This document shows, one piece after another, positions 9,639-21,877 of a stretch of DNA of 64,000 bases; positions within the stretch are counted from its first letter, which is position 1; each line of letters opens with the position of its first letter. The notes below the pieces were generated by a model. That model did no database searches. It was not told the DNA's origin and saw nothing but the letters and a program-made list of their open reading frames with translations. The stretch comes from Burkholderia metallica (GTDB lineage: Bacteria; Pseudomonadota; Gammaproteobacteria; Burkholderiales; Burkholderiaceae). Both the position numbers and the translations under genes were made by a program. The DNA is taken from the NCBI RefSeq assembly GCF_902832845.1, contig NZ_CADFDB010000003.1, positions 449,265 to 513,264 of the forward strand, read 5' to 3'.

Positions 9639-11000
9639 TTACAGAACCATGCTCAGCAGCAGCGTGAAGCTCAGACCCAGCACCGAGATGATGGTTTCGA
9701 GCAACGACCAGGTCTTGAACGTCTGACCGACCGTCATCCCGAAGTATTCCTTGATCAGCCAGAAGCCGCCGTCGTTCACGTGCGAGAAAATCAGCGAGCC
9801 CGAGCCCGTGGCGAGCACCAGCAGTTCCGGGCTGACCGTCGTGCCGGCCGCCGCCGCGATCGGCGCGACGATGCCGCAGGCCGTCGTCATCGCAACCGTC
9901 GCCGAACCCGTCGCGAGACGCATCAGCGCCGCGACGAACCAGCCGAGCAGCAGCGGCGACAGATGCGCGTGCTTCGCGGTTTCGACGATCTGCTGCGAGA
10001 TCCCGCTGTCGCGCAGGACGCCGCCGAAGCCGCCGCCCGCGCCGACGATCAGCGTGATGCCGGCGATCGGCGCCAGGCACTCGCCGCAGAACTTCTGGAT
10101 CTGGTCGCGGTTGAAGCCCTGCAGCTTGCCAAACGTGAAGAAGCTCACGAGCACCGCGATCAGCAGCGCGACATCCGAGTTGCCAGCGAAGCGCAGCAGG
10201 TTGTTCGGCAGCGACTTCGGCGTGAACACCAGGTCGGCCCAGCTGCCGACGAGCATCAGCACGACGGGCAGCAGGATCGTGAACAGCGTGATGCCGAAGC
10301 TCGGCAGTTCGCGCTTGCGGCCGTCCGTGCTCGAATCGACGAACTGCGAAGCGAGCGGGTTGTTTTCCGGCAGCTTCACGAACTTCGAGATCATCAGCGC
10401 GAACAGCGGGCCCGCGATGATCGCGGTCGGCACGCCGACGATCAGGCCGAACGCGATCGTCTTGCCGATATCGGCGCCGTATTGCTGAACGGCGAGCAGC
10501 GCGGCCGGGTGCGGCGGGATCAGGCCGTGCACGACGGACAGGCCGGCCACCATCGGCAGGCCGACGACGAGCAGCGACTTGCCGGTGCGCTTCGCGACGT
10601 TGAACGCGATCGGGATCAGCAGCACGAAGCCGACTTCGAAGAATACCGGCAGGCCGACGATGATCGCGACGAACATCATCGCCCAGTGGATGTTCTTTTC
10701 ACCGAACCAGTCGATCAGCGTGGTCGCGATCCGTTCGGCGCCGCCCGATTCGGCCATCATCTTGCCGAGCATCGTGCCGAGGCCGACGACGATCGCGATG
10801 TGGCCGAGCGTGCCGCCGGTGCCCGTCTCGAACGACTTGACGATCTTGTCCATCGGCATGCCGACGACGAGGCCGAGGCCGAGCGAAACGATGATCAGCA
10901 CCAGGAACGGATAGATCTTGTAGCGCGCGATCATCAGTATCAGCGCCACGATCGCGATCAGCGTGAATACGAGCAGCATGCTGCCTTGGACAGCCCCCAT
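9639..11000 (-). CDS. gntT: Gluconate permease, GntP family
   Basis: Inner-membrane gluconate:proton symporter of the GntP family, 453 residues, with about 12-14 hydrophobic segments spread over its length. Family traits include the LGLGLVVGMPMDKIVKSFE region near the N-terminus and GLIPPHPAALLAV in the middle. The ATG at 11000 has an excellent AGGAGGAG site upstream. It forms an operon with gntK. A LacI-type palindrome lies at 11133-11144 in the upstream gap. Related GntP members carry other sugar acids, but gntK next door supports gluconate. Confidence 0.93.
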   Translation of the reverse strand: MGAVQGSMLLVFTLIAIVALILMIARYKIYPFLVLIIVSLGLGLVVGMPMDKIVKSFETGTGGTLGHIAIVVGLGTMLGKMMAESGGAERIATTLIDWFGEKNIHWAMMFVAIIVGLPVFFEVGFVLLIPIAFNVAKRTGKSLLVVGLPMVAGLSVVHGLIPPHPAALLAVQQYGADIGKTIAFGLIVGVPTAIIAGPLFALMISKFVKLPENNPLASQFVDSSTDGRKRELPSFGITLFTILLPVVLMLVGSWADLVFTPKSLPNNLLRFAGNSDVALLIAVLVSFFTFGKLQGFNRDQIQKFCGECLAPIAGITLIVGAGGGFGGVLRDSGISQQIVETAKHAHLSPLLLGWFVAALMRLATGSATVAMTTACGIVAPIAAAAGTTVSPELLVLATGSGSLIFSHVNDGGFWLIKEYFGMTVGQTFKTWSLLETIISVLGLSFTLLLSMVL

Positions 11001-11132
11001 GTGGACTCCTCCTAGAATTGTTCGAACCGGGCGAGCTGTTGCGAGTATGCCCGGCTATGCAGGTCTCCGAAACACGGGCGGTACCCACCCCGTCAGGACG
11101 CTGAATTTTACTTATCTTTACGGTTCGCGGAT

Positions 11133-11144
11133 AGAACCGGTTCC
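11133..11144. promoter_or_regulatory. Candidate LacI/GntR-type operator upstream of gntT
   Basis: AGAACCGGTTCC has the perfect palindromic core GAACCGGTTC, with the central CG and AACCGGTT halves usual for LacI-family operators. It is 133 bases upstream of the gntT start. No LacI-family gene lies in the window. Confidence 0.5.
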
Positions 11145-11155
11145 ATCAGCAAAAA

Positions 11156-11195
11156 CCCTCGGTAAAACAAGCACTAAGCGCTTGCTTCCCGAGGG
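11156..11195 (-). terminator. Terminator of the edd-eda operon
   Basis: On the minus strand CCCTCGG pairs with CCGAGGG, with an inner AAGC/GCTT helix, followed by TTTTTGC. It lies 25 bases after the eda stop. Confidence 0.8.
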
Positions 11196-11219
11196 TCAAA
11201 CCTTCATTTCGTACAAGTT

Positions 11220-11846
11220 TTAGCGGGGCAGCTGGCTCGCTGCTTGCGCGAGGCGCGTGACTTCGGCCCAGTCCTGCGCGGCGAGCGCGGCCTTCGGGGT
11301 GAGCCACGAGCCGCCGACGCACACGACGTTCGGCAGTTTCAGGAAATTCGGCGCGGTGTCGACCGTGATGCCGCCGGTCGGGCAGAACTTCAGCCCCGGG
11401 AACGGGCCGTGGAACGCCTGCAGCATCGGCACGCCGCCTGCCTGCTGCGCGGGGAAGAACTTCACGATGTCGTAGCCGAATTCGAGCGCCTGGATGATGT
11501 CGCTCGGCGTCATCACGCCCGGCAGCAGCGGCAGGCCCGCGTCGAGCGACGCGAGGTGCAGCTCTTTCGTCAGGCCCGGCGACACGCCGAACTTCGCGCC
11601 CGCGCGCTTCGCCTGCGCGCAGTGCTCGGGCTTCGTGATCGTGCCGACGCCGACGACGATGTCGTCCGCGAGCTGGCTCGCGCGCTGGATAGCTTCCAGG
11701 CCGGCCGGTGTGCGCAGCGTGATCTCGAGCACCTTCACGCCGCCTGCGTGCAACGCACGCGACACGTGTTCGCCCTGCTCGACCGAGTCGAATGCGAGCA
11801 CCGGAATGACCGGGCCCAGCTTCACGATTTCAGCAATCGTCTTCAT
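11220..11846 (-). CDS. eda: 2-dehydro-3-deoxy-6-phosphogluconate (KDPG) aldolase
   Basis: Second enzyme of the Entner-Doudoroff pathway, splitting KDPG into pyruvate and glyceraldehyde 3-phosphate. It has 208 residues of class I aldolase type. The catalytic glutamate is E41 (LEITLRT) and the Schiff-base lysine is K129 (IVKFFPAQ). The ATG at 11846 has GGAAGGAG at ideal spacing; another ATG at 11873 overlaps the edd stop but lacks such a site. It is co-transcribed with edd and ends at the hairpin 11156-11195. Confidence 0.96.
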   Translation of the reverse strand: MKTIAEIVKLGPVIPVLAFDSVEQGEHVSRALHAGGVKVLEITLRTPAGLEAIQRASQLADDIVVGVGTITKPEHCAQAKRAGAKFGVSPGLTKELHLASLDAGLPLLPGVMTPSDIIQALEFGYDIVKFFPAQQAGGVPMLQAFHGPFPGLKFCPTGGITVDTAPNFLKLPNVVCVGGSWLTPKAALAAQDWAEVTRLAQAASQLPR

Positions 11847-11869
11847 TGAATTGACTCCTTCCTTGAAAT

Positions 11870-13726
11870 TCATGCGGCGACGTGGGCGGCCGTTTCGCCG
11901 ACCAGCGCGCCGAAAACCGATGCGCCCTGCTCGGCCGGCGCGGCGGCCGCGCGGAACACGCCGAACAGTTCGCGCCCGAAACCGACCTCGTTCTCGGCCT
12001 GGTGCTGCGGCTGCGCGACCGGGCGCGCGTGCCACTCGGCGGCATCGACCTCGATGTCGAGCACGCCGGCCTCCGCGTCGATCACGAGCGTATCGCCCGT
12101 CTTCACCTTGCCGAGCGGGCCGGCCAGCAGCGCTTCCGGCGACACGTGGATCACGGCCGGCACCTTGCCCGACGCGCCCGACATGCGGCCGTCGGTGACG
12201 AGCGCGACGTGGAAGCCCTGATCCTGCAGCACGCCGAGCAGCGGCGTCAAACGGTGCAGCTCGGGCATCCCGTTCGCGCGCGCGCCCTGGAAGCGCACCA
12301 CCGCGACGAAATCGCGCTTCAGCTCGCCGCGATCGAATGCTTCCTGCACGGCTTCCTGCGAATCGAACACGATCGCGGGCGCGGTCACCTTTCGGTGCTC
12401 CGGCGCGACCGCCGAAATCTTGATCACGCCGCGGCCGAGGCGCCCCTGCATCAGACGCAGGCCGCCGTCCGGCTGGAACGGGTCGCGGATGCCGCGCAGC
12501 ACCTTGGTGTCGTGGCTTTCGGCCGCGCCGTCGACCCACGCGAGCTTGCCGTCGATCAGCTTCGGCTCCTTCGTGTAGTGCGACAGCCCACGGCCGGCGA
12601 CCGTCGTCACGTCCTCGTGCAGCAAGCCGCCCTCGAGCAGGTTGCGCACCAGGAACGCGACGCCGCCTGCCGCGTGGAAGTGGTTCACGTCGGCCTTGCC
12701 GTTCGGGTAGATCTTCGCGAGCAGCGGCACGACGGCCGACAGTTCGTCGAAGTCGTTCCAGTCGATCAGGATGCCGGCCGCGCGCGCGATCGCGACGAGG
12801 TGCAGCGTATGGTTGGTCGAGCCGCCCGTCGCGAGCAGCGCGACGATCCCGTTGACGATCGCCTTCTCGTCGATCACGTGGCCGATCGGCGTGTAGTGGC
12901 CGCGCTCGACGGTCAGGTCGAGCACGCGACGCGCGGCCTCGGCCGTCAGCGCGGTGCGCAGCGGCGTGTGCGGATGGACGAATGCCGAGCCCGGCAAGTG
13001 CAGCCCCATCAGCTCCATCAGCATCTGGTTGCTGTTCGCAGTGCCGTAGAACGTGCAGGTGCCGTGGCCGTGATACGCGGCCGATTCGGCTTCGAGCAGC
13101 GCGTCGCGGCCGACCTGGCCGGTCGCGAACTGCTGGCGGATCTTCGCCTTGTCGTCGTTCGACAGGCCGCTCGTCATCGGGCCGGCCGGCACGAAGATCG
13201 TCGGCAGATGGCCGAACTGCAGCGCACCGATCAGCAGGCCCGGCACGATCTTGTCGCAGATGCCGAGGCAGAGCGCCGCGTCGAACATGTTGTGCGTAAG
13301 CGCGATCGCCGTGCCCATCGCGATCGCTTCGCGCGAAAACAGCGACAGCTCCATGCCCGGGTTGCCCTGCGTGACGCCGTCGCACATCGCCGGCACGCCG
13401 CCCGCGAACTGCGCGACACCGCCGTTCTCGCGTGCAGCCGCCTTGATGATGTCGGGGAAATCCTTGTACGGCGCATGCGCGGACAGCATCTCGTTGTACG
13501 AGGACACGATGCCGATGTTCGGCTCGCGGATCGCCTTGATCGCGAACTTGTCGTTGCCCTCGAGCCCCGCGAAGCCGTGCGCGAGGTTCGCGCACGACAG
13601 CGCGCCGCGCGCCGGGAACTTGCCTTGCGCGCCGTCGATGCGCTGCAGATAGGCGGAACGGGTCGATTGGCTGCGGGCGATCACGCGTTCGGTGACCTTC
13701 GCCAGGGTGGGATGCAGCGACGTCAT
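11870..13726 (-). CDS. edd: Phosphogluconate dehydratase
   Basis: First enzyme of the Entner-Doudoroff pathway, dehydrating 6-phosphogluconate to KDPG. It has 618 residues, close to the usual 600-610 of the IlvD/Edd family. Iron-sulfur cysteine motifs are visible ([30 protein letters not shown]). The ATG at 13726 has AGGAGC upstream. It is followed by eda and is divergent from a HexR-type regulator, with palindromes at 13810 and 13942 in the gap. The end of the protein is variable and acidic compared with the conserved core. Confidence 0.96.
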   Translation of the reverse strand: MTSLHPTLAKVTERVIARSQSTRSAYLQRIDGAQGKFPARGALSCANLAHGFAGLEGNDKFAIKAIREPNIGIVSSYNEMLSAHAPYKDFPDIIKAAARENGGVAQFAGGVPAMCDGVTQGNPGMELSLFSREAIAMGTAIALTHNMFDAALCLGICDKIVPGLLIGALQFGHLPTIFVPAGPMTSGLSNDDKAKIRQQFATGQVGRDALLEAESAAYHGHGTCTFYGTANSNQMLMELMGLHLPGSAFVHPHTPLRTALTAEAARRVLDLTVERGHYTPIGHVIDEKAIVNGIVALLATGGSTNHTLHLVAIARAAGILIDWNDFDELSAVVPLLAKIYPNGKADVNHFHAAGGVAFLVRNLLEGGLLHEDVTTVAGRGLSHYTKEPKLIDGKLAWVDGAAESHDTKVLRGIRDPFQPDGGLRLMQGRLGRGVIKISAVAPEHRKVTAPAIVFDSQEAVQEAFDRGELKRDFVAVVRFQGARANGMPELHRLTPLLGVLQDQGFHVALVTDGRMSGASGKVPAVIHVSPEALLAGPLGKVKTGDTLVIDAEAGVLDIEVDAAEWHARPVAQPQHQAENEVGFGRELFGVFRAAAAPAEQGASVFGALVGETAAHVAA

Positions 13727-13809
13727 GCTGGGCGCTCCTGTATGCCGGCCGACACCGGCGGTTGGAATCGTGGGGACGGTCGAACATGTCGACAGAACGA
13801 AGCCAGTCT

Positions 13810-13824
13810 AGTAGAAAAACTACA
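13810..13824. promoter_or_regulatory. Candidate HexR site near edd
   Basis: AGTAG-AAAAA-CTACA is one base away from a perfect palindrome and matches the site at 13942-13956 in its GTAG/CTAC half-sites. It is 84 bases upstream of the edd start. Confidence 0.65.
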
Positions 13825-13941
13825 AGCGCGCAATGTGGATTCATCACCTCGCAACCCTCATCCCCGCCACCAGCAAGGCGAGACCTAGTGAAAACCCTAA
13901 TTATCCTCACCAGAATCATCGAGAAGGCGCTAGTATTTTCC

Positions 13942-13956
13942 TGTAGATTTTCTACA
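13942..13956. promoter_or_regulatory. Candidate HexR site near hexR
   Basis: TGTAGA-TTT-TCTACA is a perfect 15-base palindrome, resembling the TGTA..TACA form described for HexR. It is 53 bases upstream of the regulator start, suggesting autoregulation. Confidence 0.75.
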
Positions 13957-14008
13957 ATTCGATTGCGATACACTCGCTCATCCGAACCCGATTTCCGCCT
14001 GCCGTCCC

Positions 14009-14854
14009 ATGCTGCCCCGCATTGAAGCGATCCGCGCCGAGTTGCGCCCGTCCGAGCGCAAGCTCGCCGACTACATCCTCGCCGCGCCGCGCGAGGTTCT
14101 CGACCTCGCGATGACCGAGCTGTCGACGCGCGCGGGCGTCAGCCAGCCGACGATCGCCCGCTTCTGCCAGGCGCTCGGCTGCAGCGGTTTTCGCGAGTTC
14201 AAGATCCGGCTTGCGCAGAGCGTCGCGCCGGGCGTGTCGTCGGTGTACCGCGACGTCGAGCCCGACGAACCGGCGCCCGGCATCATCGGCAAGGTGTTCG
14301 ACCGCACGATCGGCGCACTGATCGAGGTGCGCAACAGCCTGTCCGCGGGCAGCGTCGCGGATGCGATCGCGCTGCTGTCGAACGCGTCGCGCATCGAGTT
14401 CTACGGCGCCGGCGGCTCGGGCATCGCCGCGCAGGACATCCAGCACAAGTTCTTCCGGCTCGGCGTGCCGAGCGTCGCGTATTCGGATCCGCACACGTTC
14501 TCGATGTCGTCCGCGCTGCTCGGGCCGCACGACGTCGTCGTCGCGATCTCGAACACCGGCCGCACGCGCGACATCGTCGACGCCGCGCGCTCCGCGCTCG
14601 CGTGCGGCGCGAAGGTCGTCGCGATCACGCAGAGCCATTCGCCGCTCGCGAAGCTCGCGACGGTGAGCCTCGCGTCGAACGTCGCGGAGGAAACGGACGT
14701 GTTCTCGCCGATGACGTCGCGGATGTCGCATCTCGCGATCGGCGACATCCTCGCGGTCGGCGTTGCGCTGTCGCGCGGCCCCGCGCTGATGGAACGCGTC
14801 GGCCGCGCGAAAGAGGCGATCACGCGGCGCCGGATCGACGACGCGAAGGATTGA
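14009..14854 (+). CDS. hexR: RpiR/MurR-family regulator, HexR-type
   Basis: A 281-residue regulator with an N-terminal RpiR-type helix-turn-helix (SERKLADYIL, then GVSQPTIARFCQALGCSGF, about residues 10-75). A C-terminal SIS sugar-phosphate domain (GAGGSGIAAQDIQHK near 133, ISNTGRTRDIVDA near 185) follows. HexR proteins bind KDPG and control edd/eda and other central carbon genes. The divergent edd-eda operon and two matching palindromes support that role here. The gene stands alone and ends at a terminator. Confidence 0.9.
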   Translation: MLPRIEAIRAELRPSERKLADYILAAPREVLDLAMTELSTRAGVSQPTIARFCQALGCSGFREFKIRLAQSVAPGVSSVYRDVEPDEPAPGIIGKVFDRTIGALIEVRNSLSAGSVADAIALLSNASRIEFYGAGGSGIAAQDIQHKFFRLGVPSVAYSDPHTFSMSSALLGPHDVVVAISNTGRTRDIVDAARSALACGAKVVAITQSHSPLAKLATVSLASNVAEETDVFSPMTSRMSHLAIGDILAVGVALSRGPALMERVGRAKEAITRRRIDDAKD

Positions 14855-14887
14855 GCCGGCATCGCGCGAAACGGCACGTCAACGAAA

Positions 14888-14911
14888 AACGGCGCCCCGA
14901 AGGGCGCCGTT
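14888..14911. terminator. Terminator between hexR and hemJ
   Basis: AACGGCGCCC-CGAA-GGGCGCCGTT is a perfect 10-bp hairpin with an A-run before it. The T-run is therefore on the minus strand, serving hemJ best, and more weakly hexR. Confidence 0.75.
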
Positions 14912-14953
14912 GCGCAGGTTCCGGCGGCGGCACGCACGCGCCGGCCGCATCGC

Positions 14954-15376
14954 TCAGAACGGCTTGATCACGACCAGCGCGACCGCCGCGAGCATGCCGA
15001 GCACCGGCAGCTCGTTGAACACGCGATACCACTTGTCGGTGCGGCGGTTCTCGCCGCGCTCGAACACGCGCAGCAGGTGCCCGCAATACGCGTGATAGAC
15101 GATCAGCAGCACCACCACCGTCACCTTCGCGTGAATCCAGCCCTGCCCCTGCCCGATACCGATCGACAGCCACAGCCACAGCCCGCAGGCCAGCGCCGGC
15201 ACCGCGATCATCGTCATGAAGCGAAACAGCTTGCGCGCCATCAGCAGCAGGCGCCGCACGGCGGCCGGATCGGTCTCCATGGCCAGGTTCACGTAGATGC
15301 GCGGCAGGTAGAACAGCCCCGCGAACCACGCGGCGATCAGAACGATATGGAACGTCTTGACCCAGAGCATCGCCAT
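14954..15376 (-). CDS. hemJ: HemJ-type protoporphyrinogen IX oxidase (CopD/UPF0093 family)
   Basis: A small integral membrane protein of 140 residues with four hydrophobic helices. It matches the HemJ family in length and in MLWVKTFHIVLIAAWFAGLF with a conserved histidine near residue 10. HemJ oxidises protoporphyrinogen IX to protoporphyrin IX in heme synthesis in bacteria lacking HemG/HemY. It lies 19 bp downstream of proA on the same strand, an unrelated function, so co-transcription is only positional. Assignment is by family resemblance; other CopD-like membrane proteins are the alternative. Confidence 0.8.
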   Translation of the reverse strand: MAMLWVKTFHIVLIAAWFAGLFYLPRIYVNLAMETDPAAVRRLLLMARKLFRFMTMIAVPALACGLWLWLSIGIGQGQGWIHAKVTVVVLLIVYHAYCGHLLRVFERGENRRTDKWYRVFNELPVLGMLAAVALVVIKPF

Positions 15377-15395
15377 CGGTTGTGTGCCTCGCTTT

Positions 15396-16667
15396 TTATT
15401 GGCGGCCTTCGCCGTGTCCGAGCACCACGTACTTCAGCGACGTCAGCCCTTCCAGGCCGACGGGGCCGCGTGCGTGCAGCTTGTCGTTCGAGATGCCGAT
15501 TTCCGCGCCGAGGCCGAATTCGAACCCGTCGGCGAAACGCGTCGACGCGTTGACCATCACGCTCGCCGAATCGACTTCGCGCAGGAAGCGCATCGCGCGG
15601 TCGTGATCCTCGGTGACGATCGCATCGGTGTGATGCGAGCCGTAATGGTTGATGTGCTCGATTGCGGCGTCGAGGCCGTCGACGACCTTGATCGCGAGCA
15701 CCGGCGCGAGATACTCGGTGTGCCAGTCTTCGTCGGTCGCGTCGACGAGCGGGCCGACGCCCGCATCGGCGAGCACCGCGCGCGCGGCCGCATCGACGCG
15801 CAGTTCGACCTGCTTGTCGCGATACAGCTTGCCGAGCGGCGGCAGCAGCGCCGCCGCGATGCCGCCCGACACGAGCAGCGTCTCCATCGTGTTGCAGGTG
15901 CCGTAGCGGTGCGTCTTCGCGTTGTCGCAGACGGTCAGCGCCTTGGCCAGATCGGCGCGATCGTCGACGTACACGTGGCAGATGCCGTCGAGGTGCTTGA
16001 TCATCGGCACGCGCGCCTCGTTGATCAGGCGCTCGATCAGGCTCTTGCCGCCGCGCGGCACGATCACGTCGACGAATTCGGTCATCGTGATCAGCTTGCC
16101 GACCGCCGCGCGATCGGCCGTCGCGACGACCTGCACCGCGTCCTGCGGCAAGCCGGCCGCCGCGAGCCCTTCGCCGATCAGCTTCGCGAGCGCCGCGTTC
16201 GATTCGAGCGCTTCGGAGCCGCCGCGCAGGATCGTCGCATTGCCCGACTTCAGGCACAGCGCGGCCGCGTCGATCGTCACGTTCGGGCGCGATTCGTAGA
16301 TGATGCCGATCACGCCGAGCGGCACGCGCATCTGGCCCACCTGGATGCCGCTCGGGCGGTACTTGAGATTGCCGATCTCGCCGATCGGATCGGCCAGCGA
16401 CGCGACCTGGCGCAAGCCTTCGACCATCGTCTTCAGTGCCTTGTCCGACAGCGTCAGGCGATCGACGAACGCCGCATCGAGCCCCTTTTCACGGGCACGG
16501 GCGACGTCGCGGGCATTCGCGTCCTTCAGCACCTGCGCATCGCGCTCGATCGCGCGGGCCACCGCGTCGAGCGCCGCGTTCTTGGCTGCCGTGCTGGCGC
16601 GCGCCATCGCGCGGGAAGCGTGCCGGGCGCGACGGCCCAGGTCGGTCATGTACTGATCGATATCCAT
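15396..16667 (-). CDS. proA: Gamma-glutamyl phosphate reductase
   Basis: Reduces gamma-glutamyl phosphate to glutamate semialdehyde with NADPH in proline synthesis. It has 423 residues (about 417 in E. coli). It is an aldehyde dehydrogenase superfamily member with the catalytic cysteine C258 in YGTCNTMET, and motifs [18 protein letters not shown] near 127 and [12 protein letters not shown] near 203. The ATG at 16667 ([15 protein letters not shown]) is the family start, although the frame is open further upstream. It follows holA after 138 bp. proB is not in the window. Confidence 0.96.
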   Translation of the reverse strand: MDIDQYMTDLGRRARHASRAMARASTAAKNAALDAVARAIERDAQVLKDANARDVARAREKGLDAAFVDRLTLSDKALKTMVEGLRQVASLADPIGEIGNLKYRPSGIQVGQMRVPLGVIGIIYESRPNVTIDAAALCLKSGNATILRGGSEALESNAALAKLIGEGLAAAGLPQDAVQVVATADRAAVGKLITMTEFVDVIVPRGGKSLIERLINEARVPMIKHLDGICHVYVDDRADLAKALTVCDNAKTHRYGTCNTMETLLVSGGIAAALLPPLGKLYRDKQVELRVDAAARAVLADAGVGPLVDATDEDWHTEYLAPVLAIKVVDGLDAAIEHINHYGSHHTDAIVTEDHDRAMRFLREVDSASVMVNASTRFADGFEFGLGAEIGISNDKLHARGPVGLEGLTSLKYVVLGHGEGRQ

Positions 16668-16805
16668 CGTGTGACTCGAGAAGCGCGCCGCGCTGGGCGG
16701 CATGAATTCGTGGGAAAGCGTGGGCGGCGGCGGCCGGAGAGCCGCGCCAGCCATCGAAACATTGTAAGCGGGTTGCGCAGCGTGCGCTGAAGGCCCGAAC
16801 GGGAC

Positions 16806-17900
16806 TTAGCGTCGCACGCGACCCGCGGTCGGCGGTCGTTCGCCGCGCGCGCCGGCCACCGTCATCGCGAGCTGGAACAGCCCGTCCCACGGATCGGGCG
16901 GCGGTTCGTCCTGCGTGCGGCGGCCCGGCACGACGGCCGTGAGCCCCTTGACCTGCCGGTCGAGCTTCGCGGCGAATGCGAGCGCCTTCTCGAGCACGGC
17001 TTCCGACACGCGGTTCAGCGCGGGGCCGATCAGCCGCTCGCGCGGCCCCCACACGCGGTTCTCGCGCAGCAGCGTGGCCAGCGGCTTGCCGGCCGTCGTG
17101 CCGCGCTTGATCCGCAGCAGCGTGCGCAGTTCCTCGACGACGGCCCACATCACGAGCACGATCGCCTCGCCCTCGCCCTTCAGCCCGTCGATCATGCGCG
17201 CGAGCCGCGCGGCGTCGCCGGCGAGCATCGCTTCGTTCAGCTTGAAGACGTCGTAACGCGCGACGTTCAGCACCGCGTCGTGCACCTGCTCGAACGACAG
17301 TGTGCCCTGCGGATACAGCAGCCCGAGCTTCTGGATTTCCTGGTGCGCGGCGAGCAGGTTGCCCTCGACGCGCTCGGCGATGAACTGCAGCGCGCGCCGC
17401 CCGTCCTCGCCCGGTGCGGCGCGCTGGCCCTGCATCGCGAGACGCTGGCCGATCCAGTTCGGCAGTTGCGCGCGGTCGACCGGATCGATCTTCAGCGCGA
17501 CGCCGCCGTTCTGCAACGCGGTAAACCACGCGGATTTCTGCGTGGCCGCGTCGAGCCGCGGCAACGTGACGAGCATCAGCGCGTCGGGGTTCGGCGCGGC
17601 CGCGAGCGTCTTAAGCGCATCGGCGCCTTCCTTGCCGGGCTTGCCCGACGGAATGCGCAGCTCGATCAGCTGGCGCTCGCCGAACAGCGACATCGCCTGG
17701 GTCGCGCCGAGCAGCACGCTCCAGTCGAAGCCGCGCTCGACCGTATGCACCGATCGCTCGGTGAAGCCTGCCGCGCGCGCGGCCGCGCGAATGCGGTCGC
17801 ACGCTTCCTGCGCGAGCAGCGGCTCGTCGCCGTAGACGGTATAGAGCCCGGCCAGCCCCTTCGCGAGGTGCGGCTCCAGCGCATCAAGTCGCAGTTGCAT
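16806..17900 (-). CDS. holA: DNA polymerase III delta subunit
   Basis: Clamp-loader subunit that opens the beta sliding clamp, 364 residues (about 343 in E. coli). The N-terminus MQLRLDALEPHLAKGLAGLY, followed by VYGDEPLLAQEACDRIR, is typical of HolA. It starts 18 bp after the lptE stop, and the leuS-lptE-holA order is a conserved arrangement in Gram-negative bacteria. It ends with a basic, proline-rich tail (RRTQDEPPPDPWDGLF and beyond). Confidence 0.93.
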   Translation of the reverse strand: MQLRLDALEPHLAKGLAGLYTVYGDEPLLAQEACDRIRAAARAAGFTERSVHTVERGFDWSVLLGATQAMSLFGERQLIELRIPSGKPGKEGADALKTLAAAPNPDALMLVTLPRLDAATQKSAWFTALQNGGVALKIDPVDRAQLPNWIGQRLAMQGQRAAPGEDGRRALQFIAERVEGNLLAAHQEIQKLGLLYPQGTLSFEQVHDAVLNVARYDVFKLNEAMLAGDAARLARMIDGLKGEGEAIVLVMWAVVEELRTLLRIKRGTTAGKPLATLLRENRVWGPRERLIGPALNRVSEAVLEKALAFAAKLDRQVKGLTAVVPGRRTQDEPPPDPWDGLFQLAMTVAGARGERPPTAGRVRR

Positions 17901-17918
17901 CGGTGCGTACGCCGTCGA

Positions 17919-18473
17919 TCAGAGCGGCGGCGGCGGCAACGGCGCGCGCGGCGCGACGCCCGGCACCACGTCTTCCGGCGCCGGCGTCAGCGAATGGACG
18001 ATCGCGAGACGCCGCATCAGCTGGTCGACCGCGTCGTTCTGCATGTCGCCGTACAGGATGTCGGCTTCCTGCGCCTTCGCGTTCGTGTACTGGTCGCTGT
18101 ACGTCATCGCGCGGTTCAGCGCGATCGCGCTCGGCGGGATCAGCACGGTGCCGTCCTTGCTCGTCAGCGTGTAGTTCAGCGTGTAGAACAATGCGTATTC
18201 CTGCGCCGAGCCGTACTTGTTGAGCGTCAGCGTGTTCTGGCCACGCGACTCCCACATGCGCAGCACGGCATCGGCGTCGTCCGCCGACTTGACGATCTTC
18301 GTGTCGCTGCCGGCCTCGACGAGACGCACGAGCCGCGCCTCGACGGGCGCCGGCGCGCCGGCGATCAGCAGGTGCTTGAACGCGTAGTCCTGCTGGCCGC
18401 GCAACTGGAAGCCGCATGCCGACAGCGCGACTGCGCTGCCGACGGCGAGCATCAAAAACGATCTGCGGATCAC
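17919..18473 (-). CDS. lptE: LPS-assembly lipoprotein LptE
   Basis: Outer-membrane lipoprotein that plugs the LptD barrel for LPS insertion, 184 residues. It has a lipoprotein signal with the lipobox LSAC at residues 17-20, followed by GFQLRGQ, the usual LptE N-terminus. The start is a GTG at 18473 with AGGAG six bases upstream; the first in-frame ATG would cut off the basic start of the signal peptide. It sits between leuS (38 bp upstream) and holA. The C-terminus is proline-rich (PRAPLPPPPL). Confidence 0.93.
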   Translation of the reverse strand: MIRRSFLMLAVGSAVALSACGFQLRGQQDYAFKHLLIAGAPAPVEARLVRLVEAGSDTKIVKSADDADAVLRMWESRGQNTLTLNKYGSAQEYALFYTLNYTLTSKDGTVLIPPSAIALNRAMTYSDQYTNAKAQEADILYGDMQNDAVDQLMRRLAIVHSLTPAPEDVVPGVAPRAPLPPPPL

Positions 18474-18511
18474 CTTCGCTCCTTCTGGGTACGTCCGACG
18501 GCCGGCGGCCG

Positions 18512-21397
<2,886 letters not shown>

Positions 21398-21853
21398 TCA
21401 GCGGCCGGCCGGCACGGCAGGCGCGGAACCGCCCGCCTGCGGCGGCACGTCGGTCACGAAGCCGATCCGCGAGAGGCCGGCGGCCTGCGCGGCGCCCATC
21501 ACCTGCGCGATCACCTCGTAGCGGGTCGTGCGTGACGCGCGCAGCCGCAGCTCGGGCGGCGCACCGCCCGCGGCGGCGGCCCGGAAGCGCGCGGGCAGCG
21601 CGTCGAGCGCGACGGGCGCGTCGTCCCAGTACAGCTTGCCCGCGTCGTCGATCGACAGGGTGACGGATTGCGGCGTGTCGTGCACGACGCTGGCCGCGAC
21701 CTTCGGCAGCTCGAGCCGGATCGCGTGCGTCATCAACGGCGCGGTGATGATGAAGATGACGAGCAGCACCAGCATCACGTCGATCAGCGGGGTCATGTTG
21801 ATTTCCGCCATCGGCGCGGACGTCTTGTGGTGCTCGAGTCCGCCGAATGCCAT
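21398..21853 (-). CDS. exbD: ExbD/TolR-family biopolymer transport protein
   Basis: Inner-membrane component of a proton-driven ExbB-ExbD type motor, 151 residues. It has the single N-terminal membrane helix near residues 20-40, with the conserved aspartate in MAEINMTPLIDVMLVLLVIF, and a periplasmic domain after it. It lies 24 bp downstream of exbB. The pair could energise TonB-dependent uptake or act as TolQR; no tonB or tolA/tolB is nearby, so the ExbBD label is a best guess. The C-terminus is Pro/Ala-rich. Confidence 0.88.
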   Translation of the reverse strand: MAFGGLEHHKTSAPMAEINMTPLIDVMLVLLVIFIITAPLMTHAIRLELPKVAASVVHDTPQSVTLSIDDAGKLYWDDAPVALDALPARFRAAAAGGAPPELRLRASRTTRYEVIAQVMGAAQAAGLSRIGFVTDVPPQAGGSAPAVPAGR

Positions 21854-21877
21854 GGTCGCTCCTCCGGAATGGGCGCG

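Noticed and set aside
11220-13973. A single 917-codon frame covering eda and the region upstream
   Set aside because: Only the last 208 codons match a protein (Eda). The rest overlaps edd in another frame and is Arg-rich noise.
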